A stretch of DNA of 9,448 nt from Oscillospiraceae bacterium (GCA_031253365.1 JAIRWE010000070.1:1-9448); one strand, 5' to 3'; counted from the stretch's first letter, positions 1 through 7,100 are shown. Program-made: numbers and translations. Notes: generated by a model from the letters alone, not told the origin.

Positions 1-40
1 GATAATATAGATAAAAAGGCTCCCGTAATTTTATCGGCGA

Positions 41-48
41 AAGGGGGG
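41..48 (+). promoter_or_regulatory. Shine-Dalgarno site of the FliK-like gene
   Basis: AAGGGGGG lies 11 bases before the ATG at 60 and decides that start. The 40 bases upstream are AT-rich and contain GATAAT at 1-6, which could be part of a -10 element. The window begins there, so no -35 can be judged. Confidence 0.6.
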
Positions 49-59
49 ATATTCCGAAA

Positions 60-1958
60 ATGGCAGGCATACCGCAAATCACCAATCCGATACAGGGAAA
101 AGGCTATTCGACCACCTTAAACAACAACCGTCAGCCCGGCGGGGAACAATTCGAGATAATCCAGCTTACGAAGCCGCAAGCCCCCCGCGAAACGGGCGAA
201 CGCGAAGCCGGAAACCGCTCCCTCGCGCCCGACCGCAAGGATTTAATCCCCATGACGGTCAAGACGCCCAAAGACCCGACGATGGCTGTCGAAACGCTCA
301 AAACACTGATAAACTCGGAGCTTCTCGCGACGGCGAAAGCCAACGGGTACACCGAGCTTTACGGCGAACTGGAAGAACTTTCAAAATCAATATATCTGTC
401 GGTCGATAAACTGGTTCAGGAGCTTTTGAACCAAGAAAAGCAAACGTCGATGTTCGCGAACAACAAGCTGTTCGATATGCTGAGGGAACTGGCGGGCAGG
501 GCAATCGCGACCGAAAACGACGAAATGGGACACGCCATCGGCAATTTCCTGAAAGCGGTGACTTTCTCCCTCAATCGCGACGAAATCCTCAACGCCGTCG
601 CCTCCAACCTAAAATTCCTCTCTGGTTATTTCTCGCCGTCGCAAACCCTCTCGGAACAGCTCTTCACCCTTTCGGAAGCGTGGGCGGCAAGCGACGCGCG
701 CGGCTTTTTCGAGTTATTGAAAGGCGAAACCCTCAACCTGCTGCAAAAGGTTTCGGCAAGCCTTCTGAACAACGAGAAGACACAAATCCTGATTCCGCTG
801 ATTATACACAACCTTTCAAGATACAACACCAACAATTACATGATAAGGGATTATTTTTCCGCCTTGTTGGTTCACATACCGGCGACGACGAGGAACGAAC
901 TCACGGCGGCGTTCGAGGCTTACGCGCGGTCGCTGAACGGCGAGGAACCCGCCGACGCGAAAGAGCCGTCCGCCCAAACCGCCGACGCCGCGAAAGGGGA
1001 AACATCCCAGCCTAATAATACTACAAAATCTGAAATAAATCAAGTGTTTTTTGATAAAGAAAGCGTTTTTCCCGCCCTTTTCAGCGAAAAATTGTCCGAA
1101 AAGGGCTTTTTCCCCCGTTCGATGCCCGCCGACGGCGATGTGTCGGAAGGATTGAAAGGCTTTTTGTCGGGCAAAATGAGCGGAATGGACGCGGTCAGAA
1201 TGACGCTGGCGGCTTTGACGGGCGGCGACGAGTCCCTGATTTCCGCGCTTAACGCGGATTTGAACAAGGTCAACAGTATAGAGGGCTTGGTAAATTATCT
1301 CAACGACATACTGAAACTCCTGCCCGATACCGCCGAACGGCAAAGCATTTTTGAAATCCTTTCCGAAACCGTTATGAAAATGGCGGAGAGGTCCGAACTC
1401 CCCCCCGAAAAGCCGCCCGTCCCCCAAACCGCCCCGGACAAATCGGCTCTCGACGACTTGACGGCGTTTATAGAAAAAAACATAAACCACGCCGCCATAA
1501 AATCGCTTAACAGCTTTAACGCGTCCAACCTTTTGCAAAGCCTGATTAACGCGCCCGGCGTATTCACGCCGCTCTCCCACTATATAATCCCCCTGCAAAT
1601 CGGCGACACGAGGGCGTTCGGGGAGCTGTGGGTGGACAACGACGAGCGGAACGCCGCTTCCCAGGCGGGGGGCGGGAAAAAGAACTTCCACCTTTTCCTG
1701 ACGTTTGAAATCGAATCCGTGGGGCGGTTTGAAACCGACGTATACGCTTCCGGCGAGGAAATAAGCCTGGCGCTTTTATATCCCGGCGGTTTCGCGAGGG
1801 AGATAAAGTCGGTGAAGGAAAGGGTGAACCGCCTTATCGCGGACACGGGGTTTTCGGTGAAGGAATTCAAGACGGGCGTCTTAAAAGAACCCCATAACCT
1901 TACCCAGATTTTCCCGCGGATTCTCGAAAGAAGAAAGGGTCTTGACGTTATGGTTTAG
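60..1958 (+). CDS. FliK-like protein with C-terminal flagellar hook-length control (Flg_hook) domain
   Basis: This 632-residue protein is probably a FliK/YlqG-type hook-length or export-switch protein. The recognisable part is the C-terminus, about residues 507-632. It has alternating beta strands (IPLQIGD, FGELWVD, FHLFLTFEIESVGRFETDVYA, ISLALLYP) followed by a helix running to a GFSV turn, the pattern of the FliK C-terminal domain. The N-terminal 290 residues are mostly helical. Pro/Ala/Thr-rich linkers lie near residues 294-327 and 445-466. The whole protein contains no cysteine, as is common for FliK proteins that pass unfolded through type III export. The ATG follows AAGGGGGG at 41-48. 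The next gene encodes an FlhB C-terminal homologue, which strongly supports the assignment because FliK and FlhB-C interact. The N-terminal part is not recognisable by eye. An AT-rich patch and a terminator-like hairpin lie mid-gene. Flagellar function is inferred; no other flagellar gene is visible. Confidence 0.72.
   Translation: MAGIPQITNPIQGKGYSTTLNNNRQPGGEQFEIIQLTKPQAPRETGEREAGNRSLAPDRKDLIPMTVKTPKDPTMAVETLKTLINSELLATAKANGYTELYGELEELSKSIYLSVDKLVQELLNQEKQTSMFANNKLFDMLRELAGRAIATENDEMGHAIGNFLKAVTFSLNRDEILNAVASNLKFLSGYFSPSQTLSEQLFTLSEAWAASDARGFFELLKGETLNLLQKVSASLLNNEKTQILIPLIIHNLSRYNTNNYMIRDYFSALLVHIPATTRNELTAAFEAYARSLNGEEPADAKEPSAQTADAAKGETSQPNNTTKSEINQVFFDKESVFPALFSEKLSEKGFFPRSMPADGDVSEGLKGFLSGKMSGMDAVRMTLAALTGGDESLISALNADLNKVNSIEGLVNYLNDILKLLPDTAERQSIFEILSETVMKMAERSELPPEKPPVPQTAPDKSALDDLTAFIEKNINHAAIKSLNSFNASNLLQSLINAPGVFTPLSHYIIPLQIGDTRAFGELWVDNDERNAASQAGGGKKNFHLFLTFEIESVGRFETDVYASGEEISLALLYPGGFAREIKSVKERVNRLIADTGFSVKEFKTGVLKEPHNLTQIFPRILERRKGLDVMV
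1074..1111 (+). other. Terminator-like hairpin inside the FliK-like gene
   Basis: GCCCTTTTC (1074-1082) and GAAAAGGGC (1098-1106) form a perfect 9-bp stem with a 15-base loop, followed by TTTTT (1107-1111). It lies within coding sequence, just after an unusually AT-rich stretch (about 1013-1070). It could cause partial premature termination, or be coincidental from Lys/Phe codons. Confidence 0.4.
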
Positions 1959-2016
1959 GCGACCTCTCGAAAGAAGAAAGGCTCTTGACGTTACGGTTTA
2001 GGCGACCTCTCGAAAG
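1922..2016 (+). repeat. 43-bp tandem duplication (2.2 copies) spanning a gene junction
   Basis: Copy 1 is 1922-1964 and copy 2 is 1965-2007. They differ at two positions (G1939 versus C1982, T1951 versus C1994). A third partial copy, TCTCGAAAG, is at 2008-2016. Copy 1 includes the last 12 codons and the TAG stop of the FliK-like gene; copy 2 is non-coding. Because the unit is not a multiple of three and follows the stop, it changes neither protein. It lengthens the spacer to the next gene from 26 to 69 bases. The 9-bp TCTCGAAAG at both ends is the likely slippage homology, and the two mismatches suggest the event is not brand new. Confidence 0.93.
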
Positions 2017-2027
2017 GAAACGTTCAA

Positions 2028-2327
2028 ATGGCGGAACCGAAAAAAGCCAAATTCGGGCAAAAAGCGGCGGTCGCCCTGAAATACAACCCCGATATGAATT
2101 ACGCGCCGGTGGTTGTGGCGGCGGGGTTGGGGCATCTCGCGCAGAAAATAGTCAACATAGCGGACGAGAACGGCGTTCCGATTTACAGGGACGATTCGAC
2201 GGCGGCTTTGCTTGTTATGCTCAATTCCGGCGAACACATCCCGCCCGAGCTGTATTCGGCGGTGGCGGCGATTTATTCGGAAGTGGTTATGACGGCGGAC
2301 AGAATGAAAAAAGAGGGGAAAGAATAA
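2028..2327 (+). CDS. FlhB-like (EscU/YscU/HrcU family) stand-alone C-terminal domain protein
   Basis: This 99-residue cytoplasmic protein corresponds to the C-terminal cytoplasmic domain of the flagellar export switch FlhB, without its membrane part. The family pattern is clear: AVALKYNPDMNYAPVVVAAG, then GHLAQKIVNIADENGVPI, then IPPELYSAVAAIYSEVV. The NPTH autocleavage motif of full-length FlhB is absent; the region corresponds to sequence around and after the cleavage site. Such proteins (FhlB, FlhX, Bacillus YlqH) can substitute for or modulate the FlhB C-terminus in other bacteria. The ATG is preceded by AAAGGA at 2013-2018 with 9 bases between. It lies 69 bases after the FliK-like gene and is probably cotranscribed with it. 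It contains no cysteine. The family call is firm; a role in flagellar secretion of this organism is inferred. Confidence 0.9.
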   Translation: MAEPKKAKFGQKAAVALKYNPDMNYAPVVVAAGLGHLAQKIVNIADENGVPIYRDDSTAALLVMLNSGEHIPPELYSAVAAIYSEVVMTADRMKKEGKE

Positions 2328-2341
2328 GAACACCCGCGTGA

Positions 2342-2372
2342 AAATTCCGCCGTTACACTATCGGCGGAATTT
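2342..2372. terminator. Bidirectional intrinsic terminator between convergent genes
   Basis: A perfect 11-bp inverted repeat, AAATTCCGCCG (2342-2352) and CGGCGGAATTT (2362-2372), has a 9-base loop. The outer A/T pairs give short U-runs on both strands. It sits between the plus gene ending at 2327 and the minus gene ending at 2353. The TAA stop of the minus gene lies in the loop, so the 2362-2372 arm is coding sequence. The U-tracts are short (3-4), so efficiency is uncertain. Confidence 0.7.
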
Positions 2373-3351
2373 CTGACGGTTGCGCGGGTTGGGATTGACC
2401 GGACTTGTTGAACAGCTCGCGGAATTTTCCGGAAACCTTGCACAGGGTTCCGTGCAGGTCGCGTTTAAGGGGCTGCCCTTCAATCGCCTTGTAATAATCG
2501 TTAATCATTATGCAGGTGGCGTAAGGCTCCACTATAATCGCCTCAATGCCGTACAGTATTATGAACGCGAGCAATATGCCGCATACAATCGCAAAAAACC
2601 CCGCGCCGCTGACTTCGGCGCCGGCAATCGCGCCGCCGACCGCGTTGAATACGGCCACGAGAATGAGGTAAATCACCGCGCGTAAAATCCACACGAAAGC
2701 GCCCACTTTAAGCGCGCCCTTGAGCATACCCTTCCAGCTTTGCGCGTAATAGGACAAGGCGTCGCAGGCTTTCTTGAACGCGTTGCCCTCTTCGGAATGA
2801 TAGAAAATATAACTTAGCACCGCTTCGTCGATATAGTTGAGCGCGGTGGAAATGACGAAATTGATGAAAGCCATAGCCTTGTCCGCGCCCGGAATCCACG
2901 AAAGCAGTTTTTCGGCCCTGTTAAGCCAGCGCATAATCTGCCGCGTCGCGCCCGTAATCAGCGCGTCGGCGACGAAAGCGACGTTCGCCGCGCCGAAGTG
3001 GTTTTTGATTTTTTCCGTCCCGTAAGCGACGACGCCCTTGTACCCGTTTTCGGTAACGGGAACCTGCCCCGTCTTTATGAACTCCGTGATTGCCGCGACG
3101 TGCGCCGCTTTTATCATGTAAAGAATGTATCTCTGGGCGAACCTTATCAGCCCGAACAGTCCGCCGAAGAATATGACGGCGGTGATAAAGACGGCGGCGC
3201 CGCTCCCGGCTTTCGCGAACTGATAGCACAAGAACAGCCCGATAACTCCGACGACAAGCATAACCAGTACGAGTACGAGGTAGGCGAGAGCCCGAACGGC
3301 GACAAACGGCTTTGTCGCGCCGAGGATTTTAGCGGCGGATAATTTTTCCAT
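2353..3351 (-). CDS. Uncharacterised multi-pass membrane protein
   Basis: I do not recognise a named family. Starting at the ATG at 3351 the protein has 332 residues. A pair of hydrophobic segments lies at about 21-44 and 54-73. A soluble or amphipathic middle region follows and carries the sequence NYIDEAVLSYIFYH near 172-185. A second pair of membrane segments lies at about 216-240 and 252-277, and the hydrophilic tail ends in a Pro/Gln-rich stretch. The ATG is chosen because GGAGGG (minus strand of 3360-3365) lies exactly 8 bases upstream. The open frame continues to a TTG at 3390, but that start would overlap nrdR and has no comparable ribosome site. The gene begins 22 bases after the nrdR stop and is probably cotranscribed with it. 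Charged residues in the central YIDEA segment suggest a functional site, but transport or any other activity cannot be inferred. Confidence 0.85.
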   Translation of the reverse strand: MEKLSAAKILGATKPFVAVRALAYLVLVLVMLVVGVIGLFLCYQFAKAGSGAAVFITAVIFFGGLFGLIRFAQRYILYMIKAAHVAAITEFIKTGQVPVTENGYKGVVAYGTEKIKNHFGAANVAFVADALITGATRQIMRWLNRAEKLLSWIPGADKAMAFINFVISTALNYIDEAVLSYIFYHSEEGNAFKKACDALSYYAQSWKGMLKGALKVGAFVWILRAVIYLILVAVFNAVGGAIAGAEVSGAGFFAIVCGILLAFIILYGIEAIIVEPYATCIMINDYYKAIEGQPLKRDLHGTLCKVSGKFRELFNKSGQSQPAQPSEIPPIV

Positions 3352-3359
3352 AAAAGTGT

Positions 3360-3365
3360 CCCTCC
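3360..3365 (-). promoter_or_regulatory. Shine-Dalgarno site that fixes the membrane-protein start
   Basis: The minus-strand sequence GGAGGG is separated by 8 bases from the ATG at 3351. It lies in the 22-base gap after the nrdR stop, which argues against the upstream TTG at 3390. Confidence 0.85.
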
Positions 3366-3373
3366 ATGCGTTT

Positions 3374-3835
3374 TTAAGGCGTTTCTTCAATCTCGGACGA
3401 AAGCTCGCTGATTACTTTAATGAAACTTTCGACGTCGTCAAATTCGCGGTAGACCGACGCGAACCTGACATACGCCACACGGTCGATGTCTTTCAGTTTG
3501 CGAAGGACTATTTCCCCGATTTTCTCGGAATCCACTTCCCTTTGAAGGTTGTTCTTGAAGTCGGCTTGAATATCCTCGACGATATTCTCCACCGCCTTTA
3601 ACTTCACGGGACGCTTAATGGTCGCCCTCAACAGACCTTTCATCAGTTTTTCGCTGTCGAAAGGCTCGATGGTTTTATCTTTTTTCACAACCATGACGGG
3701 CATATCCTCTATTATTTCGTAGGTCGTGAACCTCTCGGCGCATTTCAGACATTCCCGCCTTCTGCGAATCCTGTTTTCCGCGGGACGCGAGTCAATCACC
3801 TTGCTGTCGTTGTATCCGCAACCAGGGCATTTCAT
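3374..3835 (-). CDS. nrdR: Transcriptional repressor NrdR
   Basis: NrdR is an ATP/dATP-sensing repressor of ribonucleotide reductase operons. The 153-residue length matches the family. An N-terminal zinc ribbon has cysteines at 3, 6, 29 and 32 (CPGC and CLKC), with the typical DSR and RRRRECLKC segments between and around them. An ATP-cone follows at about residues 46-136 (VVKKDKTIEPFDSEKLMKGL onward, ending in VAYVRFASVYREFDDVESF). The ATG is preceded by AAAGGCGG. No nrd genes are in the window, so its targets lie elsewhere. It follows the TIM-barrel gene by 76 bases but has its own good promoter in that gap, and it is followed closely by a membrane-protein gene. Confidence 0.97.
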   Translation of the reverse strand: MKCPGCGYNDSKVIDSRPAENRIRRRRECLKCAERFTTYEIIEDMPVMVVKKDKTIEPFDSEKLMKGLLRATIKRPVKLKAVENIVEDIQADFKNNLQREVDSEKIGEIVLRKLKDIDRVAYVRFASVYREFDDVESFIKVISELSSEIEETP

Positions 3836-3873
3836 AAGTATAATCCGCCTTTCTTCGTATTTCCGTCACGCAA

Positions 3874-3902
3874 ATGATAACATTTTTTCGGCGAAAATGC
3901 AA
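3874..3902 (-). promoter_or_regulatory. Sigma-A-type promoter of nrdR
   Basis: On the minus strand, TTGCAT (3902-3897) and TATCAT (3879-3874) are separated by exactly 17 bases. The -10 is about 40 bases upstream of the nrdR ATG. The spacer contains an odd-centred dyad, TTTTCG-G-CGAAAA (3885-3897 on the plus strand), which could be an operator or a weak 3' hairpin of the preceding gene. Confidence 0.65.
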
Positions 3903-3911
3903 TACTTTCGG

Positions 3912-4697
3912 TTATAAATCGCGATAAATTTCTTTTAACCTTTCCACGCCGCCGACCAACTCGCCGTATTCGCCGTAATTGCTCCTGTACAGCTCCACCA
4001 CCGCGCCGCCGGAATAATTCAGCGCCTTCAGCTCCCCGAAAAAGCGCGAAAAGTCAAAATCCCCCGCGCCCGGCGGAAGGCAGTCACATTCGGCGCCGCT
4101 GTCGCTCAAATGAAGGTGCGCGAGCTTGTCCCCCACGACCTTCAGCGCGTCCGAAGCCGTGTATCCGGCGCGCAGAGCCTGCTTTATGTCGAGGACGAAC
4201 TTTATGTCGCCGCCCATCTCCCGCGAAAGTTTTTCAAGGAAGCCGAGGTTTCCGCTTTTGCAATAGCTCACGTTTTCCTGCGCCACCGTAACGCCGTACT
4301 CCCTCCCCGCGCCGATTAACGCGGAAAGCCGTTCTATATAGACCTCGTCGCTGCATTTCGCGCTTAAAATCGCGCCGTGAACCACGAAAATACGGGCGCC
4401 CAGCTCCGCCGCCGCCGCGAAGTACCTTTTGTACATATCGAGCATTTCCTCGACGCGCCTGTCGTAAGACGAAAAAAGGAACAGCGTTTCCATCGGCGAC
4501 GAAAACGGATGCGCGGACATGATATTCATGTTATAGTCTTTTACGGCGGATTTTATCACGGAAAAAATTTCGCCTTCCAGCTCCTTCGTGGAGTTGAGGA
4601 AAAGCTCGGCGTTTTCCACGCCCAGTTCCGCCAGTTTTAACAACGCGTCTTCGGTGTGCATGGGATAAAGCGACGCCGTTGATACGCCTATCTGCAT
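3912..4697 (-). CDS. Sugar phosphate isomerase/epimerase-like TIM-barrel protein (AP_endonuc_2 fold)
   Basis: This 261-residue protein matches the xylose-isomerase-like TIM-barrel superfamily, which includes endonuclease IV, inosose dehydratase-like enzymes and sugar or ketose epimerases. Candidate metal ligands and catalytic residues fall at the ends of successive strands: H63 (SAHPF), H107 (VVHGA), E141 (AQEN), D170 (VLDIKQA), H196 (HLHLSD) and E235 (VVELY). The N-terminus MQIGVSTASLYP and the GVENAEL segment are typical of the fold. The ATG follows GGGGTGA at close spacing. It begins 33 bases after the secDF stop and is probably cotranscribed with secDF, a pairing with no obvious functional logic. 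The reaction and substrate cannot be told from sequence. A DNA-repair endonuclease IV is less likely because that family's longer set of zinc ligands is not evident. Confidence 0.88.
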   Translation of the reverse strand: MQIGVSTASLYPMHTEDALLKLAELGVENAELFLNSTKELEGEIFSVIKSAVKDYNMNIMSAHPFSSPMETLFLFSSYDRRVEEMLDMYKRYFAAAAELGARIFVVHGAILSAKCSDEVYIERLSALIGAGREYGVTVAQENVSYCKSGNLGFLEKLSREMGGDIKFVLDIKQALRAGYTASDALKVVGDKLAHLHLSDSGAECDCLPPGAGDFDFSRFFGELKALNYSGGAVVELYRSNYGEYGELVGGVERLKEIYRDL

Positions 4698-4712
4698 AAT
4701 TCACCCCGCCGC

Positions 4713-4731
4713 GCCGCCGACAAAAGGCGGC
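4713..4731 (-). other. Small GC-rich hairpin between secDF and the TIM-barrel gene
   Basis: GCCGCC (4713-4718) and GGCGGC (4726-4731) form a 6-bp stem with a 7-base loop at the secDF stop codon. No T-run follows on the minus strand, so it is not a standard terminator. It may be an mRNA processing or stability element. Confidence 0.35.
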
Positions 4732-7100
4732 TATGCTTTTTTCGCGCTCTTTTTTTGTTTTCGCTTACGCTCCTGCCACATAACCCACAACGGCCCCGAA
4801 ATATACAGCGACGAGAAGAACCCCGCAATCATCCCCACCGTCATGGGGAACGCGAAGCTGATAATCGAGTTTATACCCGCCGCCAAAGCCACGACGCAAA
4901 TCGAACCCAGCGTAAACACCGTCGTAATCGTGGTGTTCAGCGACCGCGTGAACGACTGGCTCACGCTCAGGTTGACAAGCTCCCTGTAACCCGCCCGCTG
5001 CCCCAAAAGCGCGCGGTTCTCGCGGATACGGTCGTATATGACAATCGTGTTGTTTATGGAATAACCGAGTATCGTCAGCACGACCGCCATAAAGTTCGCG
5101 TCGACGGAAAGGCGGAAAAATATAACCGCCGCGAACACCAGCAAAACGTCGTGCAAAAGCGCGATAATCGCGCAGGCTCCCGCCGACCACCCGCCGATTT
5201 TCTTGAACCGCAGCGCGATGTACACCACGAGGACGATAAACGAAAATACAACCGCCACAAGGCATTTCAGGAAAAAGGTTTTCCCCATCGACGGGCTGAC
5301 GTTCTGCTTTTGCGAGTTAAGCGGATTCGTGTCCAGATTGCCGAACTTTTCGACTAAAATCCGTTCCAGCTCGTCCAAGGTTTCCGTCGTTACGGCTTCG
5401 TTGGAGGTGAACGCGATTGTCACGTTTTCTATATCGGAACCGAAAACCGAACCGGTCGTGACTTTGACCGAGTTTTTCCCCGTCGCTTCCACCGCGCTTT
5501 TCACTTCGGCGACGTCGAGTTCGCCCTCGTAAGGATAGGTCAATATGGAACCGCCCTTAAACTCAATCGCCACTTCGATGCTGAATATCAACAGCACGGC
5601 GAAGGCGACCGCGACGATGGCGGAAGGGACGATAAGGAAAGGCGCCTTGTTCTTCACCGCGTCGAAGGGCTTTTTCGTCTTTTCGGGCTTTTCGGCGCCT
5701 TCGGCGTAACCGCCGTAAAGCGTCGGCTTTCTGAGCGCTTTTATCTTTGAAACGGAATAAAGCATAATTCTCGACGCGAACACGCCGAAAACAAAGTTAA
5801 GGATTACCCCGACAATCAGCGTATACCCGAACGAGTAAATCGTGCCCGCCGTACTCGGCCCGAACATGAAGAACACCGGGGATAAAGCCACGGACGCCCA
5901 GCTGTCCGGCGTTCCGAACGCGCCCATCAGTATAAACGCAATCATAAGGACGGTTATGTTTCCGTCGAAAATGGCTGTGAACGCCCTCTTATACCCCGAA
6001 ACGAGCGCGCCGTCCAGCGATTTGCCCATCCTCAGCTCTTCTTTTATCCTCTCTCCGGTTATGACGTTGGCGTCGATTCCCATTCCGAGCGACAGCACGA
6101 TACCCGCGATACCCGGAATGGTCAGCGTGAAACTTTCGTTAAACCAGAAGAACCCCGAAATCACCGCCAGGGAACCGAAAGCCTGCCCGAGCAAGCCGAA
6201 CACGGCGATAACGCCCGGCAGTCTGTATAAGCTGACCATAAACACCGCAATCAGCGCGAACGCCACGACCCCCGCCAAAGCCATCGCGTTGCGCGCGCCC
6301 ATTCCGAGCGTGGGGGTAATGGTGCTGAAACTGTCGACTTTAAGTTTGTAAGGGAGCGCGCCGCCGTTGATTTTATCGGCGAGGGACTTGGCTTCGTCAA
6401 GGGTGAATTCCCCGGTAATCGACGCGTTCCCGCCGGAAATTTGTTCGTTCACCCTCGGCGAGGAAACATAAACGTCGTCCAGCCATATCGAAATTACGTC
6501 GACCCCGGCAAGGCGACCCGTCGCCTCCGCGAAAGCCTCGCTTCCGGACGGGTAAAGCGACAGGCTGACCAAATACTCCCTCGTTTGCGAATCGTAGCGG
6601 GGTTCGGCTTTATCCACATCCACCCCGGAAATGACTATCGGCAAATCCTCGTAATTCGGCACGCTCTCGGAAATCATACCCTCCCTGAACGTGAGCATGG
6701 CGGTTTCGCCGAGTTCCTTAACGGCCTCCTCCGGGTTGAACGACGTATCGCCGGACTGCCACGGGAACCGCACGATTACGCGCCCGGTGTTGTAATCCGA
6801 ATAAATTTCGTAATCGGTGATGTTTTTGGAAATCATCCTCGTTTCGATAACCGATTTCGCCGCGTCCACATTGGCGTTCGTCACCACGGAAAAATCCGCG
6901 ACGTCCGGAACGAACGTGACGTCCACGCCGCCGCGAATGTCAATCCCCCAACGAATGTCGTTCACGCCTTTTATCCAAGTATCGGTATAATCACCGTAAT
7001 ATGTGCTGAAACCGACCGTAGTCAACGCCGAAAAGCCCAAAATAAGCAGCGCGGTTATAAAAAATACCGGTTTCTTTATCTTCTTCAAATGCCATTTCAC
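4731..7100 (-). CDS. secDF: Protein translocase subunit SecDF (fused SecD-SecF)
   Basis: This 789-residue membrane protein uses the proton gradient to pull preproteins through SecYEG at the outer face. The SecD half has a membrane segment at about 11-31 and the family motif WGIDIRGGVD at 51-60. The periplasmic-side domain runs to about 260. Five more membrane helices follow, with GIDANVITGERIKEE at 341-355. A charged cytoplasmic linker (about 450-485) joins it to the SecF half, which carries VAIEFKGGS at 510-518, LLHDV at 648-652, the SINNTIVIYDRIREN motif at 681-695 and R719. The SecD relay aspartate (D343) is kept, but the equivalent SecF position is Asn684 where Asp is usual. About 20 extra residues (roughly 398-420) separate two SecD helices. 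The start is GTG at 7100; no ATG lies between it and the upstream in-frame stop, and its ribosome site is weak. A consensus promoter lies upstream. Confidence 0.97.
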   Translation of the reverse strand: MKWHLKKIKKPVFFITALLILGFSALTTVGFSTYYGDYTDTWIKGVNDIRWGIDIRGGVDVTFVPDVADFSVVTNANVDAAKSVIETRMISKNITDYEIYSDYNTGRVIVRFPWQSGDTSFNPEEAVKELGETAMLTFREGMISESVPNYEDLPIVISGVDVDKAEPRYDSQTREYLVSLSLYPSGSEAFAEATGRLAGVDVISIWLDDVYVSSPRVNEQISGGNASITGEFTLDEAKSLADKINGGALPYKLKVDSFSTITPTLGMGARNAMALAGVVAFALIAVFMVSLYRLPGVIAVFGLLGQAFGSLAVISGFFWFNESFTLTIPGIAGIVLSLGMGIDANVITGERIKEELRMGKSLDGALVSGYKRAFTAIFDGNITVLMIAFILMGAFGTPDSWASVALSPVFFMFGPSTAGTIYSFGYTLIVGVILNFVFGVFASRIMLYSVSKIKALRKPTLYGGYAEGAEKPEKTKKPFDAVKNKAPFLIVPSAIVAVAFAVLLIFSIEVAIEFKGGSILTYPYEGELDVAEVKSAVEATGKNSVKVTTGSVFGSDIENVTIAFTSNEAVTTETLDELERILVEKFGNLDTNPLNSQKQNVSPSMGKTFFLKCLVAVVFSFIVLVVYIALRFKKIGGWSAGACAIIALLHDVLLVFAAVIFFRLSVDANFMAVVLTILGYSINNTIVIYDRIRENRALLGQRAGYRELVNLSVSQSFTRSLNTTITTVFTLGSICVVALAAGINSIISFAFPMTVGMIAGFFSSLYISGPLWVMWQERKRKQKKSAKKA

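Noticed and set aside
10..35. GATAAAA / TTTTATC inverted repeat upstream of the first gene
   Set aside because: The 7-bp stem is almost all A/T with a 12-base loop and no T-run; it is weak and common in AT-rich leaders.
816..1691. 291-codon open frame on the minus strand opposite the FliK-like gene
   Set aside because: It is a shadow frame from the codon bias of the true gene, with a low-complexity Arg/Gly/Val-rich product, no ribosome site and no family resemblance.
1985..2341. 118-codon plus-strand frame overlapping the FlhB-like gene
   Set aside because: The FlhB-like frame has clear homology and a ribosome site; this frame is Arg/Gly-rich shadow sequence.
3352..3390. N-terminal extension of the membrane protein to a TTG start
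   Set aside because: It overlaps the nrdR end, and the strong GGAGGG lies inside it at the right distance for the ATG at 3351.
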